Source: Candidatus Bathyarchaeota archaeon B26-1
GTDB taxonomy: Archaea > Thermoproteota > Bathyarchaeia > Bathyarchaeales > B26-1
Assembly (NCBI GenBank): GCA_001593925.1
Contig: LUCD01000007.1
Span: 1 to 19,847 of the forward strand
Reading direction: 5' to 3'
Length of the DNA: 19,847 nt
Below are positions 6,799 to 13,963 of this stretch, one piece after another. Within the stretch, counting starts at the first letter, position 1, and every line of letters starts with the position of its first letter. The notes below the pieces were generated by a model. The model worked only from the letters and a program-made list of their open reading frames with translations. It made no database searches and was not told the DNA's origin. The translations under genes were made by a program, and so were the position numbers.

Positions 6799-8430
6799 TC
6801 AATAGGAGGGAGGAACCCCTCCATACCCGGGAGTTTTCGGCGGTTTCGCTTTTGCGGCCGCTATCACGTCGTCGATCTTTAGGATCATCGTCGCGGCTTC
6901 AGTCGCAGACTTGATCACCTGCTTCTTCACAGCCAACGGCTCATAAACCTCCAGCTTCTCCATGTCCTCAACCTTCCCTCCAATGACGTCGACTCCAGCC
7001 CACCTTTCACCCTTCTCGTGGCGAGCCCTCAGCTCCGAGATGACATCTATCGGGTCGAGGCCGGCGTTCTCGCCTAGGGTTATCGGGACAGTCTCCATCG
7101 CTTCAGCGAACTTCTGGACTGCAAGTTGTTCTCTGCCGGGCAGTAATTCGGCGTAGTCTCTCAGAACCTTAGCGACTTCGAGCTCTGGCGCTCCTCCCCC
7201 AGCAAGGATTTTAGGCTCCTGAACCACATCCCTCACAACGCAGAGAGCATCATGAATAGACCTCTCAGCCTCGTCCACAACCCTCTCAGCTCCTCCGCGG
7301 ATCAGTATCGCCACAGACCTCGGGTTTCTGCATCCTTCTATGAAGACCATCTTGTCGTCTCCGACCTTCCGCTCCTCGACGAGGTCGGCGTAACCCAAGT
7401 CCTCGCCGGATAGGCCGTCAAGGTTCGTCACGATCCTTCCACCCGTAGCCTTGGAGAGCTTCTCCATATCAGACTTCTTCGCCCTCCTGACGGCTAATAT
7501 TCCCTTCCTAGCCAAGAAGTGCTGGGCCATGTCGTCGATCCCCTTCTGGCAGACCACGACGTTCGCCCCGGCTGATGAGATCTTCTCAACCATGCTTCTC
7601 AGCATGTTCTCCTCCTCCCGGAGGAAGGCCTCCATCTGCTCAGGAGTCTCAATATTTATCTTCGCATCAAACTCCGTCTTCTCGACCTCCAAAGGACAGT
7701 TTATCAGCGCTATCCGGGCTTTCTCGATTCTTTTAGGCATCCCCGGGTGGACAACCTCCTTGTCCAAGACTATGCCCTCGATCAGCCCCGTATCCGTTAT
7801 AGAACCCCCAGGCTTCTTCTCAACCATTATGTCATCCAAGTCCACACGGTACTCGTCGCCTACCTTCCGTGCTACGTGCAGAACAGCGTCGACTGCTATC
7901 TCGGCGAGCTGCTCCCTATTCTCCGCCACGAGCTTGCTCGCCATAGAGGTCATCGCAACCTTCTTCAGGAAATCCCTATCCAGCGGGTTGACTGGGACCG
8001 CTATCTCCTCAAGGGTCTCAAGAGCCTTCTCAGCTGCCTTCCTGTAACCGTCAATGATCACGGTCGGATGAACATTCTTGTCGATGAGCTCCTCAGCCTT
8101 CCCCAAAAGCTCGCCAGCAACAATAACCGACGTCGTTGTTCCGTCCCCAACCTCGTCGTCCTGGGTCTTAGCGACCTCAACCATCATCTTCGCGGCCGGA
8201 TGCTCAACCTCGATCTCGTCTAGGATCGTTCTTCCGTCACTCGTTATAGTCACGTCGCCCAGACTATCCACCAACATCTTATCCATACCCTTAGGGCCAA
8301 GTGAACTTCTCACAGCCTCAGCGATCATCCTCGCCGCCATTATATTGTTGCGCTGAGCAGCTCTACCCCTAGACCTTGTTGATCCTTCTTTCAAGATCAG
8401 AACGGGTATTCCGCCTGCGGGTGCAGACAA
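6799..8430 (-). CDS. ths: thermosome subunit (group II chaperonin)
   Basis: ATP-driven double-ring chaperonin of the CCT/TF55 family that folds proteins in the cytosol. The 543 residues match the usual length. Visible: AAQRNNIMAARMIAEAVRSS; LGPKGMDKMLVD; TITSDGRTIL; the nucleotide loop DDEVGDGTTT (91-100); a helical-lid region about 240-270; GGGAPELEVAK near 407; VPITLGENAGLDPIDVI; and the C-terminal GYGGVPPSY tail. The start is TTG 8430 with GGAGGG seven bases upstream; the frame upstream of it offers no better start. The leader is about 25 bases. It is divergent from an unknown 111-residue gene and shares its symmetric promoter, so both are probably heat-regulated together. No second thermosome subunit is seen here. 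Confidence 0.97.
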   Translation of the reverse strand: MSAPAGGIPVLILKEGSTRSRGRAAQRNNIMAARMIAEAVRSSLGPKGMDKMLVDSLGDVTITSDGRTILDEIEVEHPAAKMMVEVAKTQDDEVGDGTTTSVIVAGELLGKAEELIDKNVHPTVIIDGYRKAAEKALETLEEIAVPVNPLDRDFLKKVAMTSMASKLVAENREQLAEIAVDAVLHVARKVGDEYRVDLDDIMVEKKPGGSITDTGLIEGIVLDKEVVHPGMPKRIEKARIALINCPLEVEKTEFDAKINIETPEQMEAFLREEENMLRSMVEKISSAGANVVVCQKGIDDMAQHFLARKGILAVRRAKKSDMEKLSKATGGRIVTNLDGLSGEDLGYADLVEERKVGDDKMVFIEGCRNPRSVAILIRGGAERVVDEAERSIHDALCVVRDVVQEPKILAGGGAPELEVAKVLRDYAELLPGREQLAVQKFAEAMETVPITLGENAGLDPIDVISELRARHEKGERWAGVDVIGGKVEDMEKLEVYEPLAVKKQVIKSATEAATMILKIDDVIAAAKAKPPKTPGYGGVPPSY

Positions 8431-8476
8431 GGCTTAACCCTCCACCAAACTTGTTTATTATTAGTGAATTTCGTTA

Positions 8477-8515
8477 AACTTATATACGTTTCTTCTATTT
8501 AAACGTAGCGAAGTT
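8477..8515. promoter_or_regulatory. two-fold symmetric operator candidate over the divergent thermosome promoter
   Basis: The element reads AACTT-N3-TACGTTT-N9-AAACGTA-N3-AAGTT; both inverted-repeat pairs share the centre at 8496. The thermosome TATA box, TATATAAG on the reverse strand (8479-8486), lies in the left half, and the forward TATA box, CTATTTAAA (8495-8503), lies over the centre. A dimeric regulator bound here would block or control both promoters at once. Heat-shock regulators such as Phr act this way in other archaea, but I do not recognise a known consensus. Confidence 0.6.
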
Positions 8516-8592
8516 CAATAATTATTTGATAGCGGGATGTCTTGGAGGTTCCTATAAGGATAACGTGAACATAGTGGAGGGGCATCCTGAAG

Positions 8593-8928
8593 GTGCCGCG
8601 TAAAAAGAAGAGTTTCATAGAAGATATCTTCGGCGGGTCCCTATTCGACGAGATAGACCGTCTCTTCGAGAAGTTCGGGGAAGAACCCCTGAGCAGCGGG
8701 TACTCCATCAGAGTGACGCAGACCCCGGAGGGAACGAAGGTCTACGCGAAGGTTAGTGAGGATACCGATGTCAACGAGTTGAGGCGGAGGCTTCAGCAGG
8801 AGTATCCCGGAGCCCAGATAGAGATAGAGGGAGGAAAATCTCTCATCAGAGAGATATCTACAAGGACTCTTGTGGAGGAAGAGAAGGAGAAAAAGGACAG
8901 GGAGGGGGTCTGGTTTAAACCCGAGTAA
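8593..8928 (+). CDS. small acidic/basic protein of unknown function, divergent from thermosome
   Basis: A 111-residue cytosolic protein. The N-terminus is basic (PRKKKSFIEDIFGG) followed by an acidic helix (SLFDEIDRLFEKFGEE) somewhat like the start of archaeal small heat-shock proteins. Residues about 35-78 look like a compact beta-beta-alpha-beta unit (YSIRVTQTPEGTKVYAKV, then VNELRRRLQQEYPGAQIEIE). A charged tail follows. The alpha-crystallin domain and its I-X-I tail are missing, so I do not call it Hsp20. The start is GTG 8593: an in-frame stop lies at 8572-8574, and GGAGGGG sits at 8576-8582. The shared symmetric promoter ties it to the thermosome, suggesting a role in protein quality control (inference). 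Confidence 0.75.
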   Translation: MPRKKKSFIEDIFGGSLFDEIDRLFEKFGEEPLSSGYSIRVTQTPEGTKVYAKVSEDTDVNELRRRLQQEYPGAQIEIEGGKSLIREISTRTLVEEEKEKKDREGVWFKPE

Positions 8929-9183
8929 CGGCCAGTTCTTTCCATGAGCTGCTGAGAATACTTCTACAAACCTGCAACCTTCCCTTATTGAGCTCCCCTA
9001 CATGCTAGGCGTTTAGCCCACACGCTATGTCCGCGTCCACCCATGCTCCTAAGATCGTTCCCCGAAGCTAAGTAGCTCTTTTAGACGGTTCCTCCAGAAA
9101 GATGGGTTACCATGGCTTCATTCGAGGATATTTAGTTTTCTGCGTCTCGGCTGGAGATACAAGATTATCGTAAAGGTTTAATA
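8929..9183 (+). other. intergenic stretch, TATA-like box only
   Basis: There is no gene I can support. GGATATTTAG (about 9127-9136) is a plausible TATA box for the peptidase gene, with RNA starting near 9155-9160. A 23-codon frame from the ATG at 9102 lacks a ribosome binding site and is probably chance. Confidence 0.3.
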
Positions 9184-10323
9184 ATGGACGTTTTGAGGGT
9201 TAATGTGGTTGGTGGTGCTCTGATGCGTCTTAGGGCTAGAGAGATGGGGATAAAGATCGGGGTTATGGAGCCCGGTAGGTACAACGCCATAACCGATGTT
9301 CGAGGAGTCGCTGTAGGCCACTCGACGATAATCGAGGGGGAGGGCCCTCTAGTCGTTGGTAAAGGACCTATAAGGGCAGGGGTCACAGCTATCCTCCCAC
9401 GTCAAGCCGACATATACGAAGAGAAGGTCAGGGCAGCTGTTTACCCCTACAACGCATACGGGAAGGCTGTGGGTTTGCTCCAAGTCATGCACATGGGAGT
9501 TATAGAGACGCCGATCCTACTAACCGACACCCTCAACACTTGGAGGGTAGCCGACGCGCTCATCGACTACATGTATGAAGTTTTAGGTGTTGAAGCTACG
9601 TCGATAAATCCTGTGGTCGGAGAGACGAACGGCAGCTACCTGAACGACTCCGCGGGCCGCCACGTCGGGAAGAAGCACGTCTATGAGGCGTTGGATAAAG
9701 CGTTCAGTCCGTCGGGGACGGGGCCCGTTGAGGAGGGGAATGTAGGCGGAGGAACCCCTATGTCAGGCTTCGAGTTCAAAGGCGGAATTGGAACATCGTC
9801 GAGGGCCACCCCAGAGTTCACGGTCGGCGTGCTGGTTCAGGTTAACTTTGGCAGGCGTGAAGACTTAAGGATCGACGGAGTCCCCGTGGGAAAGGAGCTG
9901 GCAGACATTAAGCCGAGGAAAGTCCAGGAGTCGGAGTCCATCATGATAGTTGTAGCAACCGACCTTGCCCTGTCTTCACGTCAGCTCTGGAAGGTTGCGA
10001 AGAGGGCTATATTAGGGGTCGCTAGAACCGGCTCGTACGGCGGTGTACATAGTGGGGATTTCGTTATAGCGTTCTCGACGTCGGAGAGGGACGTTGAACC
10101 CTTACTAGAACGTGGGGAGAAGAGGCGGCCGTCCTCCGGGAGACGCTCTCTGGATGAGCCTTACCTCAACCCCGTTTATAGAGCCACGGTTGAAGCGACC
10201 GAGGAGGCCATAATAAACGCCCTCTTTAAGGCTGAAACCATGACGGGTAGGGATTACAACACCCGGATCGCCATACCGCTCGATAGGGTTAGTGAGATAA
10301 TGTCAAAGTACGGTCGGCTGTGA
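9184..10323 (+). CDS. P1/DmpA-family N-terminal nucleophile peptidase
   Basis: Member of the S58 family (D-aminopeptidase DmpA, beta-peptidyl aminopeptidase). These enzymes self-cleave into two chains so that a new N-terminal Ser becomes the nucleophile, and they release N-terminal residues from short peptides. Family blocks: NAITDVRGVAVGHSTI (35-50), AGVTAILPR, NAYGKAVG, PILLTDTLNTW, ETNGSYLND, FKGGIGTSSR (198-207), SIMIVVATD (252-260), RAILGVARTGS and HSGDFVIAFST (289-299). Ser252 is the expected nucleophile, but the residue before it is Glu251, where the family normally has Gly. 379 residues, normal length. ATG 9184 has AAAGGT ahead; ATG 9223 would fit family starts slightly better. No signal peptide, so cytosolic. 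Confidence 0.88.
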   Translation: MDVLRVNVVGGALMRLRAREMGIKIGVMEPGRYNAITDVRGVAVGHSTIIEGEGPLVVGKGPIRAGVTAILPRQADIYEEKVRAAVYPYNAYGKAVGLLQVMHMGVIETPILLTDTLNTWRVADALIDYMYEVLGVEATSINPVVGETNGSYLNDSAGRHVGKKHVYEALDKAFSPSGTGPVEEGNVGGGTPMSGFEFKGGIGTSSRATPEFTVGVLVQVNFGRREDLRIDGVPVGKELADIKPRKVQESESIMIVVATDLALSSRQLWKVAKRAILGVARTGSYGGVHSGDFVIAFSTSERDVEPLLERGEKRRPSSGRRSLDEPYLNPVYRATVEATEEAIINALFKAETMTGRDYNTRIAIPLDRVSEIMSKYGRL

Positions 10324-10361
10324 AGGGCGTCGAACAGGCAGGATGCGCATCGTCCAAGGTT

Positions 10362-10832
10362 TCACCTCATCGAGAACGTGATCTCCTCGACGAGGCTCTC
10401 AGGAACAATACTCCTCTTCCCCCTCTCCCTAAGAGCCACTAAGCCATATTCGCTCAGAACCTTCAGGTCCCGATAGACGTTTTTGACGTTTCTCCGAACC
10501 TTGTGGGCCAGTTCGTTTATCGAGTTAACCCTCAGCTCAGAGAGCTTATAGAGGAGTTCAAGCCGCTTGGGCGTGAAGACCCTCAGGTCCTCAGGGCTCA
10601 TCGAGTACGTCTCCTCAACCGTATAGTCGAGGTCCCCGTTCTCCATGTAGCCTCGGTAAGCGTGGACCAGCTCAGACCACTCGAAGTAGGCCTCGGCGGA
10701 AGGTCCATCGAGCCTCCCCCTTAAGTATAGTTCCTCGAACTCGCTGAAGGATAACTTGTAGTCTCTCTTGAACTTGCTGATGCGTTCCTCAATCTCCTTC
10801 AGGGTTAACCTCCGAACGATCTTGACGAACAT
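10362..10832 (-). CDS. winged-helix transcription regulator (HVO_A0114-like)
   Basis: A 156-residue DNA-binding protein. The C-terminal half (about 86-145) is a winged helix: TPKRLELLYKLSELRVNSIN, then ELAHKVRRNVKNVYRDLKVL as the recognition region, and a short wing ending in KRSIVP. This resembles archaeal antitoxin-like regulators of the HVO_A0114 type. The N-terminal half (about 8-75) is an acidic helical domain (LSFSEFEELYLRGRLDG) of unknown role, perhaps dimerisation. Start ATG 10832. It diverges from rtcB, with a palindrome and the rtcB promoter between them, so rtcB and/or its own gene are the likely targets (inference). No toxin gene is next to it. Confidence 0.8.
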   Translation of the reverse strand: MFVKIVRRLTLKEIEERISKFKRDYKLSFSEFEELYLRGRLDGPSAEAYFEWSELVHAYRGYMENGDLDYTVEETYSMSPEDLRVFTPKRLELLYKLSELRVNSINELAHKVRRNVKNVYRDLKVLSEYGLVALRERGKRSIVPESLVEEITFSMR

Positions 10833-10866
10833 TTCAGGGAAGAATTATGTGGCGCTCACCTATTAA

Positions 10867-10896
10867 TTTTGGTGTTGACGCCAAAACTGTTTATAT
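10867..10896 (+). promoter_or_regulatory. rtcB promoter with adjacent palindrome
   Basis: TTTTGGTG (10867-10874) and CGCCAAAA (10879-10886) form a near-perfect palindrome, seven of eight pairs. It ends just before the TATA box TTTATATT (10890-10897), on the BRE position. RNA would start near 10917-10920, shortly before the GTG at 10931. A regulator dimer here would compete with TFB. TTAATAGG on the reverse strand (about 10859-10866) may be the TATA box of the divergent regulator. Confidence 0.5.
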
Positions 10897-10930
10897 TGGG
10901 GACTTACATTCTTTAAGGGTGGTGATTGAA

Positions 10931-12388
10931 GTGAGTTCGAGTCACGTCCCCTTAGAGAGGGTGGATAAATACACTTGGCGCATACCAAAATACAGGCGTG
11001 GAATGAGAGTTCCAGGCGTAATCTTCGCGGATGAACTCCTTTTAGAGAAGATGAAGACCGACCGAACCTTGGAGCAATGCGCGAATGTGGCTCACCTCAT
11101 AGGTATATACAGGTATTCGGTGACCCTCCCGGACGGTCATGAGGGATACGGCTTCCCCATAGGAGGGGTCGCGGCGACGGACTATGAGGAGGGCGTGATA
11201 AGCCCCGGAGGGGTCGGCTACGACATAAACTGCGGGGTCCGCCTCCTCTCCACAAACCTAACCGAGAAGGATATAAGACCTAAACTTGAAGAGCTCGCCA
11301 CAACGATCTTTAGGAACGTTCCATGCGGCCTCGGAAGCCGGAGGAAAGACTTCCATGTGACCCCCCATGAACTCGACATCATACTTTCAGAAGGAGTCTC
11401 CAGAATGATAGAGCAAGACATAGGGTGGCCAGAGGACCTTGAACACTGTGAGGAGAGGGGATGCCTAGAAGGCGCAGACCCAAGCAAGGTCTCCTCAACG
11501 GCGAAGAGGAGGGGTCTAACCCAGATCGGGACGCTCGGTTCAGGAAACCACTTCCTAGAGATACAGAGGGTCGACAGAATCTACGACCCCAGAGTGGCGA
11601 AGGCTTTCGGAATAACTGAGGAGGGCCAAGTCACGGTTATGATCCACTGCGGCTCTAGGGGCTTCGGCCACCAAATCTGCTCGGATTACCTACGAGTTAT
11701 GGAGAGGGCCGTTCACAAGTATAAGATTGAACTGCCAGATAGAGAGCTGGCATGCGCCTTCGGAACCAGCCCTGAAGCCCAAGCCTACTACGGAGCCATG
11801 GCATGCGCCGTTAACTACGCCTTCGTTAACAGGCACGTCATCATGCACTGGGTCCGCCAGAGCTTTGAGCAGGTTTTCAAGAAACCCGCCGAGAACTTCG
11901 ACCTGAAACTCGTCTACGACGTGGCCCATAACATAGCAAAGATAGAGGAGCATGAAATCGAGAAGAAACGGGTGAAGGTCTGGGTCCACAGGAAGGGGGC
12001 TACGAGAGCTTTCCCGCCTGGACGCCCTGAGGTCCCAGCCGACTATAGAGAGTATGGACAACCGGTCTTAATTCCCGGCTCGATGGGGACGAGCTCATGG
12101 GTTCTCGTCGGAACGCCTAAGGCTATGGAGATAACCTTCGGTTCCACGGCGCATGGAGCCGGGAGGATGCTGAGCAGAAAGGCCGCTACACGGAGGTTCA
12201 GGGGAAGCCAGATAAGGAGTAGCCTAGAGAAACGGGGTATAGTTATCCGAGCTGCCAGCATGAGGGTTCTAGCCGAGGAGGCCGACCCAGCTTACAAGGA
12301 TGTGGACCGGGTTGCTGAGGTCAGCCACCAGATCGGGATCGCGACGAAGGTTGCTAGGCTAACCCCGTTGGCGGTGATAAAGGGCTGA
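10931..12388 (+). CDS. rtcB: RNA-splicing ligase RtcB
   Basis: GTP- and Mn-dependent ligase that joins RNA 2',3'-cyclic phosphate or 3'-phosphate ends to 5'-OH ends; in archaea it seals tRNA exons after EndA cleavage. From the chosen start (485 residues) all metal and nucleotide ligands are visible: Asp98 and Cys101 in GYDINCG, His207 in GSGNHFLE, His239 in IHCGSRGFGH, His333 in YDVAHNIAK and the guanylylated His408 in STAHGAGRMLSR. No intein. An in-frame ATG at 10847 exists, but it would place the TATA box and palindrome inside the gene and add 28 residues unlike the family. GTG 10931 has GGTGAT four bases upstream. Divergent from a winged-helix regulator; archease is not in the window. Confidence 0.96.
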   Translation: MSSSHVPLERVDKYTWRIPKYRRGMRVPGVIFADELLLEKMKTDRTLEQCANVAHLIGIYRYSVTLPDGHEGYGFPIGGVAATDYEEGVISPGGVGYDINCGVRLLSTNLTEKDIRPKLEELATTIFRNVPCGLGSRRKDFHVTPHELDIILSEGVSRMIEQDIGWPEDLEHCEERGCLEGADPSKVSSTAKRRGLTQIGTLGSGNHFLEIQRVDRIYDPRVAKAFGITEEGQVTVMIHCGSRGFGHQICSDYLRVMERAVHKYKIELPDRELACAFGTSPEAQAYYGAMACAVNYAFVNRHVIMHWVRQSFEQVFKKPAENFDLKLVYDVAHNIAKIEEHEIEKKRVKVWVHRKGATRAFPPGRPEVPADYREYGQPVLIPGSMGTSSWVLVGTPKAMEITFGSTAHGAGRMLSRKAATRRFRGSQIRSSLEKRGIVIRAASMRVLAEEADPAYKDVDRVAEVSHQIGIATKVARLTPLAVIKG

Positions 12389-12404
12389 AGCTCGCTCAGC
12401 CCTT
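12380..12404. terminator. hairpin between convergent rtcB and TackOD1 genes
   Basis: AAGGGCTGA (12380-12388, including the rtcB stop) and TCAGCCCTT (12396-12404) form a perfect 9-base stem with a 7-base loop, centred between two converging genes. It lacks a following T run, so it may mark 3' ends or block read-through rather than act as a classical terminator. Confidence 0.4.
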
Positions 12405-12409
12405 CGCCT

Positions 12410-13402
12410 CTACTTCTTTAGGGACCACCCTAACTGCCGGGTTCCATGTAGCGGCCTCGTCGGAGTCTCCATCAGCTCCTTGAGTTTCTTGATGATCTTT
12501 TCAGCTGCGGAGTCTAAGCTTGGAACCTCGACGTAGGCTATGTTGTAGTAGTCCATCATCTTCTTGGAGTCTTCCGAGAACTTTGGGATCGCCGCTATTA
12601 TAAGCCCGTAGGCGCCTACATCGAGGGCTTTGGCGTAGAGCGAGAAGACCTCGTCTACAGGAACCTCCTTGTAGGCGCTTAGAATCTCTATGACTATCCT
12701 CAGCTTTAGGATGCCTGTTCCCCTAGACGCAACCATGTAGAAGTAATGTTTCACCCCGGATCTCCCGTAGATGTTCTCCGGGTTCTCTATATTGAATCCC
12801 ATCTTGGTCAGGTTCTCGATTAGGTAGCTCCGTTGAGCCAAGGCGATGTCGAGTTCCTCCTCTAACCTCGGAGTTATCCTGTAAGCGTAGAGGATAACCT
12901 CTTTAGCATCTCCCTTGTCGAAGGTTTCTCCGCAGTTGGCGCAGTTAAGTTTGTCAGCCGGGTTCTGGAAGACCTCGCCGCACTCCATACACTTGAACAT
13001 GGGGCCCGGTTTAGAGTAGTCGACGCCGATCTTCTTGAGGGGTTTCCCGCATTTCGGGCATTTTCCGTCCTTGAACTCGCTTTCCGGACCCACATACCCG
13101 CAGGGCCAATGTTCTATAACTTCGCCCTTGACTATGTGGGTGCTACCGCATTTTGGACAGTAGAAACGGACGATCAGGTTTATAGACCCACATTTTGGGC
13201 ATCCCAGCTCCCTCTGGTAGAACTCGCGTTCCATCAAGCCTTGCTCGACGAGCTCGTTGAGGCGGCTCTCAGCATCTTCACCGAAGTACTCCTCAGCTAC
13301 TGGGTACCTGTACCCTTTAGGCTTCGTTGATGTTCGCTCCGGAGTTATAACCTTGGCACCCTTGATAAACGCTTTTGTCCCCTCAGACAAATGTAACACC
13401 AC
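12410..13402 (-). CDS. TackOD1-type zinc-ribbon protein with restriction-endonuclease-like C-terminal domain
   Basis: A 330-residue protein in three parts. Residues 1-66 are helical and charged (VAEEYFGEDAESRLNELVEQG). Residues 67-165 carry six zinc-ligand pairs: Cys68/71, Cys82/85, His98/Cys101, Cys115/118, Cys138/141 and Cys154/157. The pattern VIEHWPCGYVGPESEF and IGVDYSKPGPMFKC matches the TackOD1 output domain described for signalling proteins of TACK archaea. Residues about 185-320 (GVKHYFYMVA, LRIVIEI, AKALDVGAYGLIIAAIPKF) resemble a PD-(D/E)XK-like fold, but the usual Asp of FD is Tyr, so it is probably inactive and used for binding. Start GTG 13402, with TATA at 13426-13431, predicts a leaderless RNA. 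Lies 30 bases after the archaeosortase gene. Confidence 0.78.
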   Translation of the reverse strand: MVLHLSEGTKAFIKGAKVITPERTSTKPKGYRYPVAEEYFGEDAESRLNELVEQGLMEREFYQRELGCPKCGSINLIVRFYCPKCGSTHIVKGEVIEHWPCGYVGPESEFKDGKCPKCGKPLKKIGVDYSKPGPMFKCMECGEVFQNPADKLNCANCGETFDKGDAKEVILYAYRITPRLEEELDIALAQRSYLIENLTKMGFNIENPENIYGRSGVKHYFYMVASRGTGILKLRIVIEILSAYKEVPVDEVFSLYAKALDVGAYGLIIAAIPKFSEDSKKMMDYYNIAYVEVPSLDSAAEKIIKKLKELMETPTRPLHGTRQLGWSLKK

Positions 13403-13422
13403 CTTGAGTATAAGAGACGTTT

Positions 13423-13431
13423 GGATTTATA
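13423..13431 (-). promoter_or_regulatory. internal promoter for the TackOD1 gene
   Basis: On the reverse strand TATAAATCC begins at 13431, overlapping the start of the intergenic gap's left neighbour (the archaeosortase gene ends at 13433). The TATA centre is about 26 bases from the GTG at 13402, so transcription would begin at or next to the start codon. The gene can therefore be expressed apart from the upstream surface operon. Confidence 0.45.
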
Positions 13432-13432
13432 G

Positions 13433-13963
13433 CTACTGTGCGGACGAATCCTTCACCTCCGGCGCTTTTATGAGGGCATGGTAGAACCAAGCGAACCAGA
13501 CGACGGTCATCCAGAGGAAGGAGAGTGGACGCCCGAAGAGGTCGTGTAGGAGCATATATGAGAGATTTGGGAAGAGCTGGTTTAGATACAGTATGAGAAC
13601 TATTCTGGTCAGGTTGCCGAGGAAGATGGCGGCGTAACCTAGAGTTAACCCTAAAACCCTCTTTTTCAACTTTACTCCGGGAAGCCCCGAGACCAGACCC
13701 GTATACACGATTATGGAGAGGCCCCCTGAACATTCCCATCCGATCCTCACCGCGGTCCATCTCTCCTCAACTGTGTAGGCAACAACGTTTCCCTCAGCCT
13801 CCGACCTCACCCCTAAAGCCTCAAGCATGGAGGCTACGACTCCAGCCACGAAGCCATGATACTCCCGGTCTAAAAAGTGTATGAAAAAGTAAGCTGCGAG
13901 CATCGAGAGTACTGTGAGGCTTGCCCAAACCAGCACCACGTTCCTCCTAACCTTCAGAGTCAC
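13433..13963 (-). CDS. archaeosortase (exosortase-family transpeptidase)
   Basis: A 176-residue integral membrane enzyme of the archaeosortase/exosortase family. These process the C-terminal sorting helix of secreted proteins, by analogy with sortase, and can attach them to lipid. The catalytic set is present: Cys78 in GWECSGGLS, Arg120 in GNLTRIVLILY and His140 in LLHDLFGRP. Hydrophobic segments are seen at about 8-30, 81-95, 102-127 and 145-165. The start is GTG 13963 behind GGGAGGGG, overlapping the secreted-protein gene by 17 bases, which indicates translational coupling. It does not match a named subfamily that I can identify, and the adjacent gene is the obvious target. Cytoplasmic membrane, active site facing outward. 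Confidence 0.9.
   Translation of the reverse strand: MTLKVRRNVVLVWASLTVLSMLAAYFFIHFLDREYHGFVAGVVASMLEALGVRSEAEGNVVAYTVEERWTAVRIGWECSGGLSIIVYTGLVSGLPGVKLKKRVLGLTLGYAAIFLGNLTRIVLILYLNQLFPNLSYMLLHDLFGRPLSFLWMTVVWFAWFYHALIKAPEVKDSSAQ

Noticed and set aside
7451..8356. Long forward frames (198, 158 and 92 codons) opposite the thermosome
   Set aside because: Antisense shadows of a highly conserved gene; Ser-rich, meaningless composition.
8565..8603. Short leader peptide from GTG 8565 overlapping the start of the 111-residue gene
   Set aside because: Twelve codons with only a weak AGGA before it; not enough to call an upstream regulatory frame.
8593..8928. Hsp20/alpha-crystallin call for the gene divergent from the thermosome
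   Set aside because: The alpha-crystallin core and I-X-I motif are absent; only the N-terminal flavour and the context suggest it.
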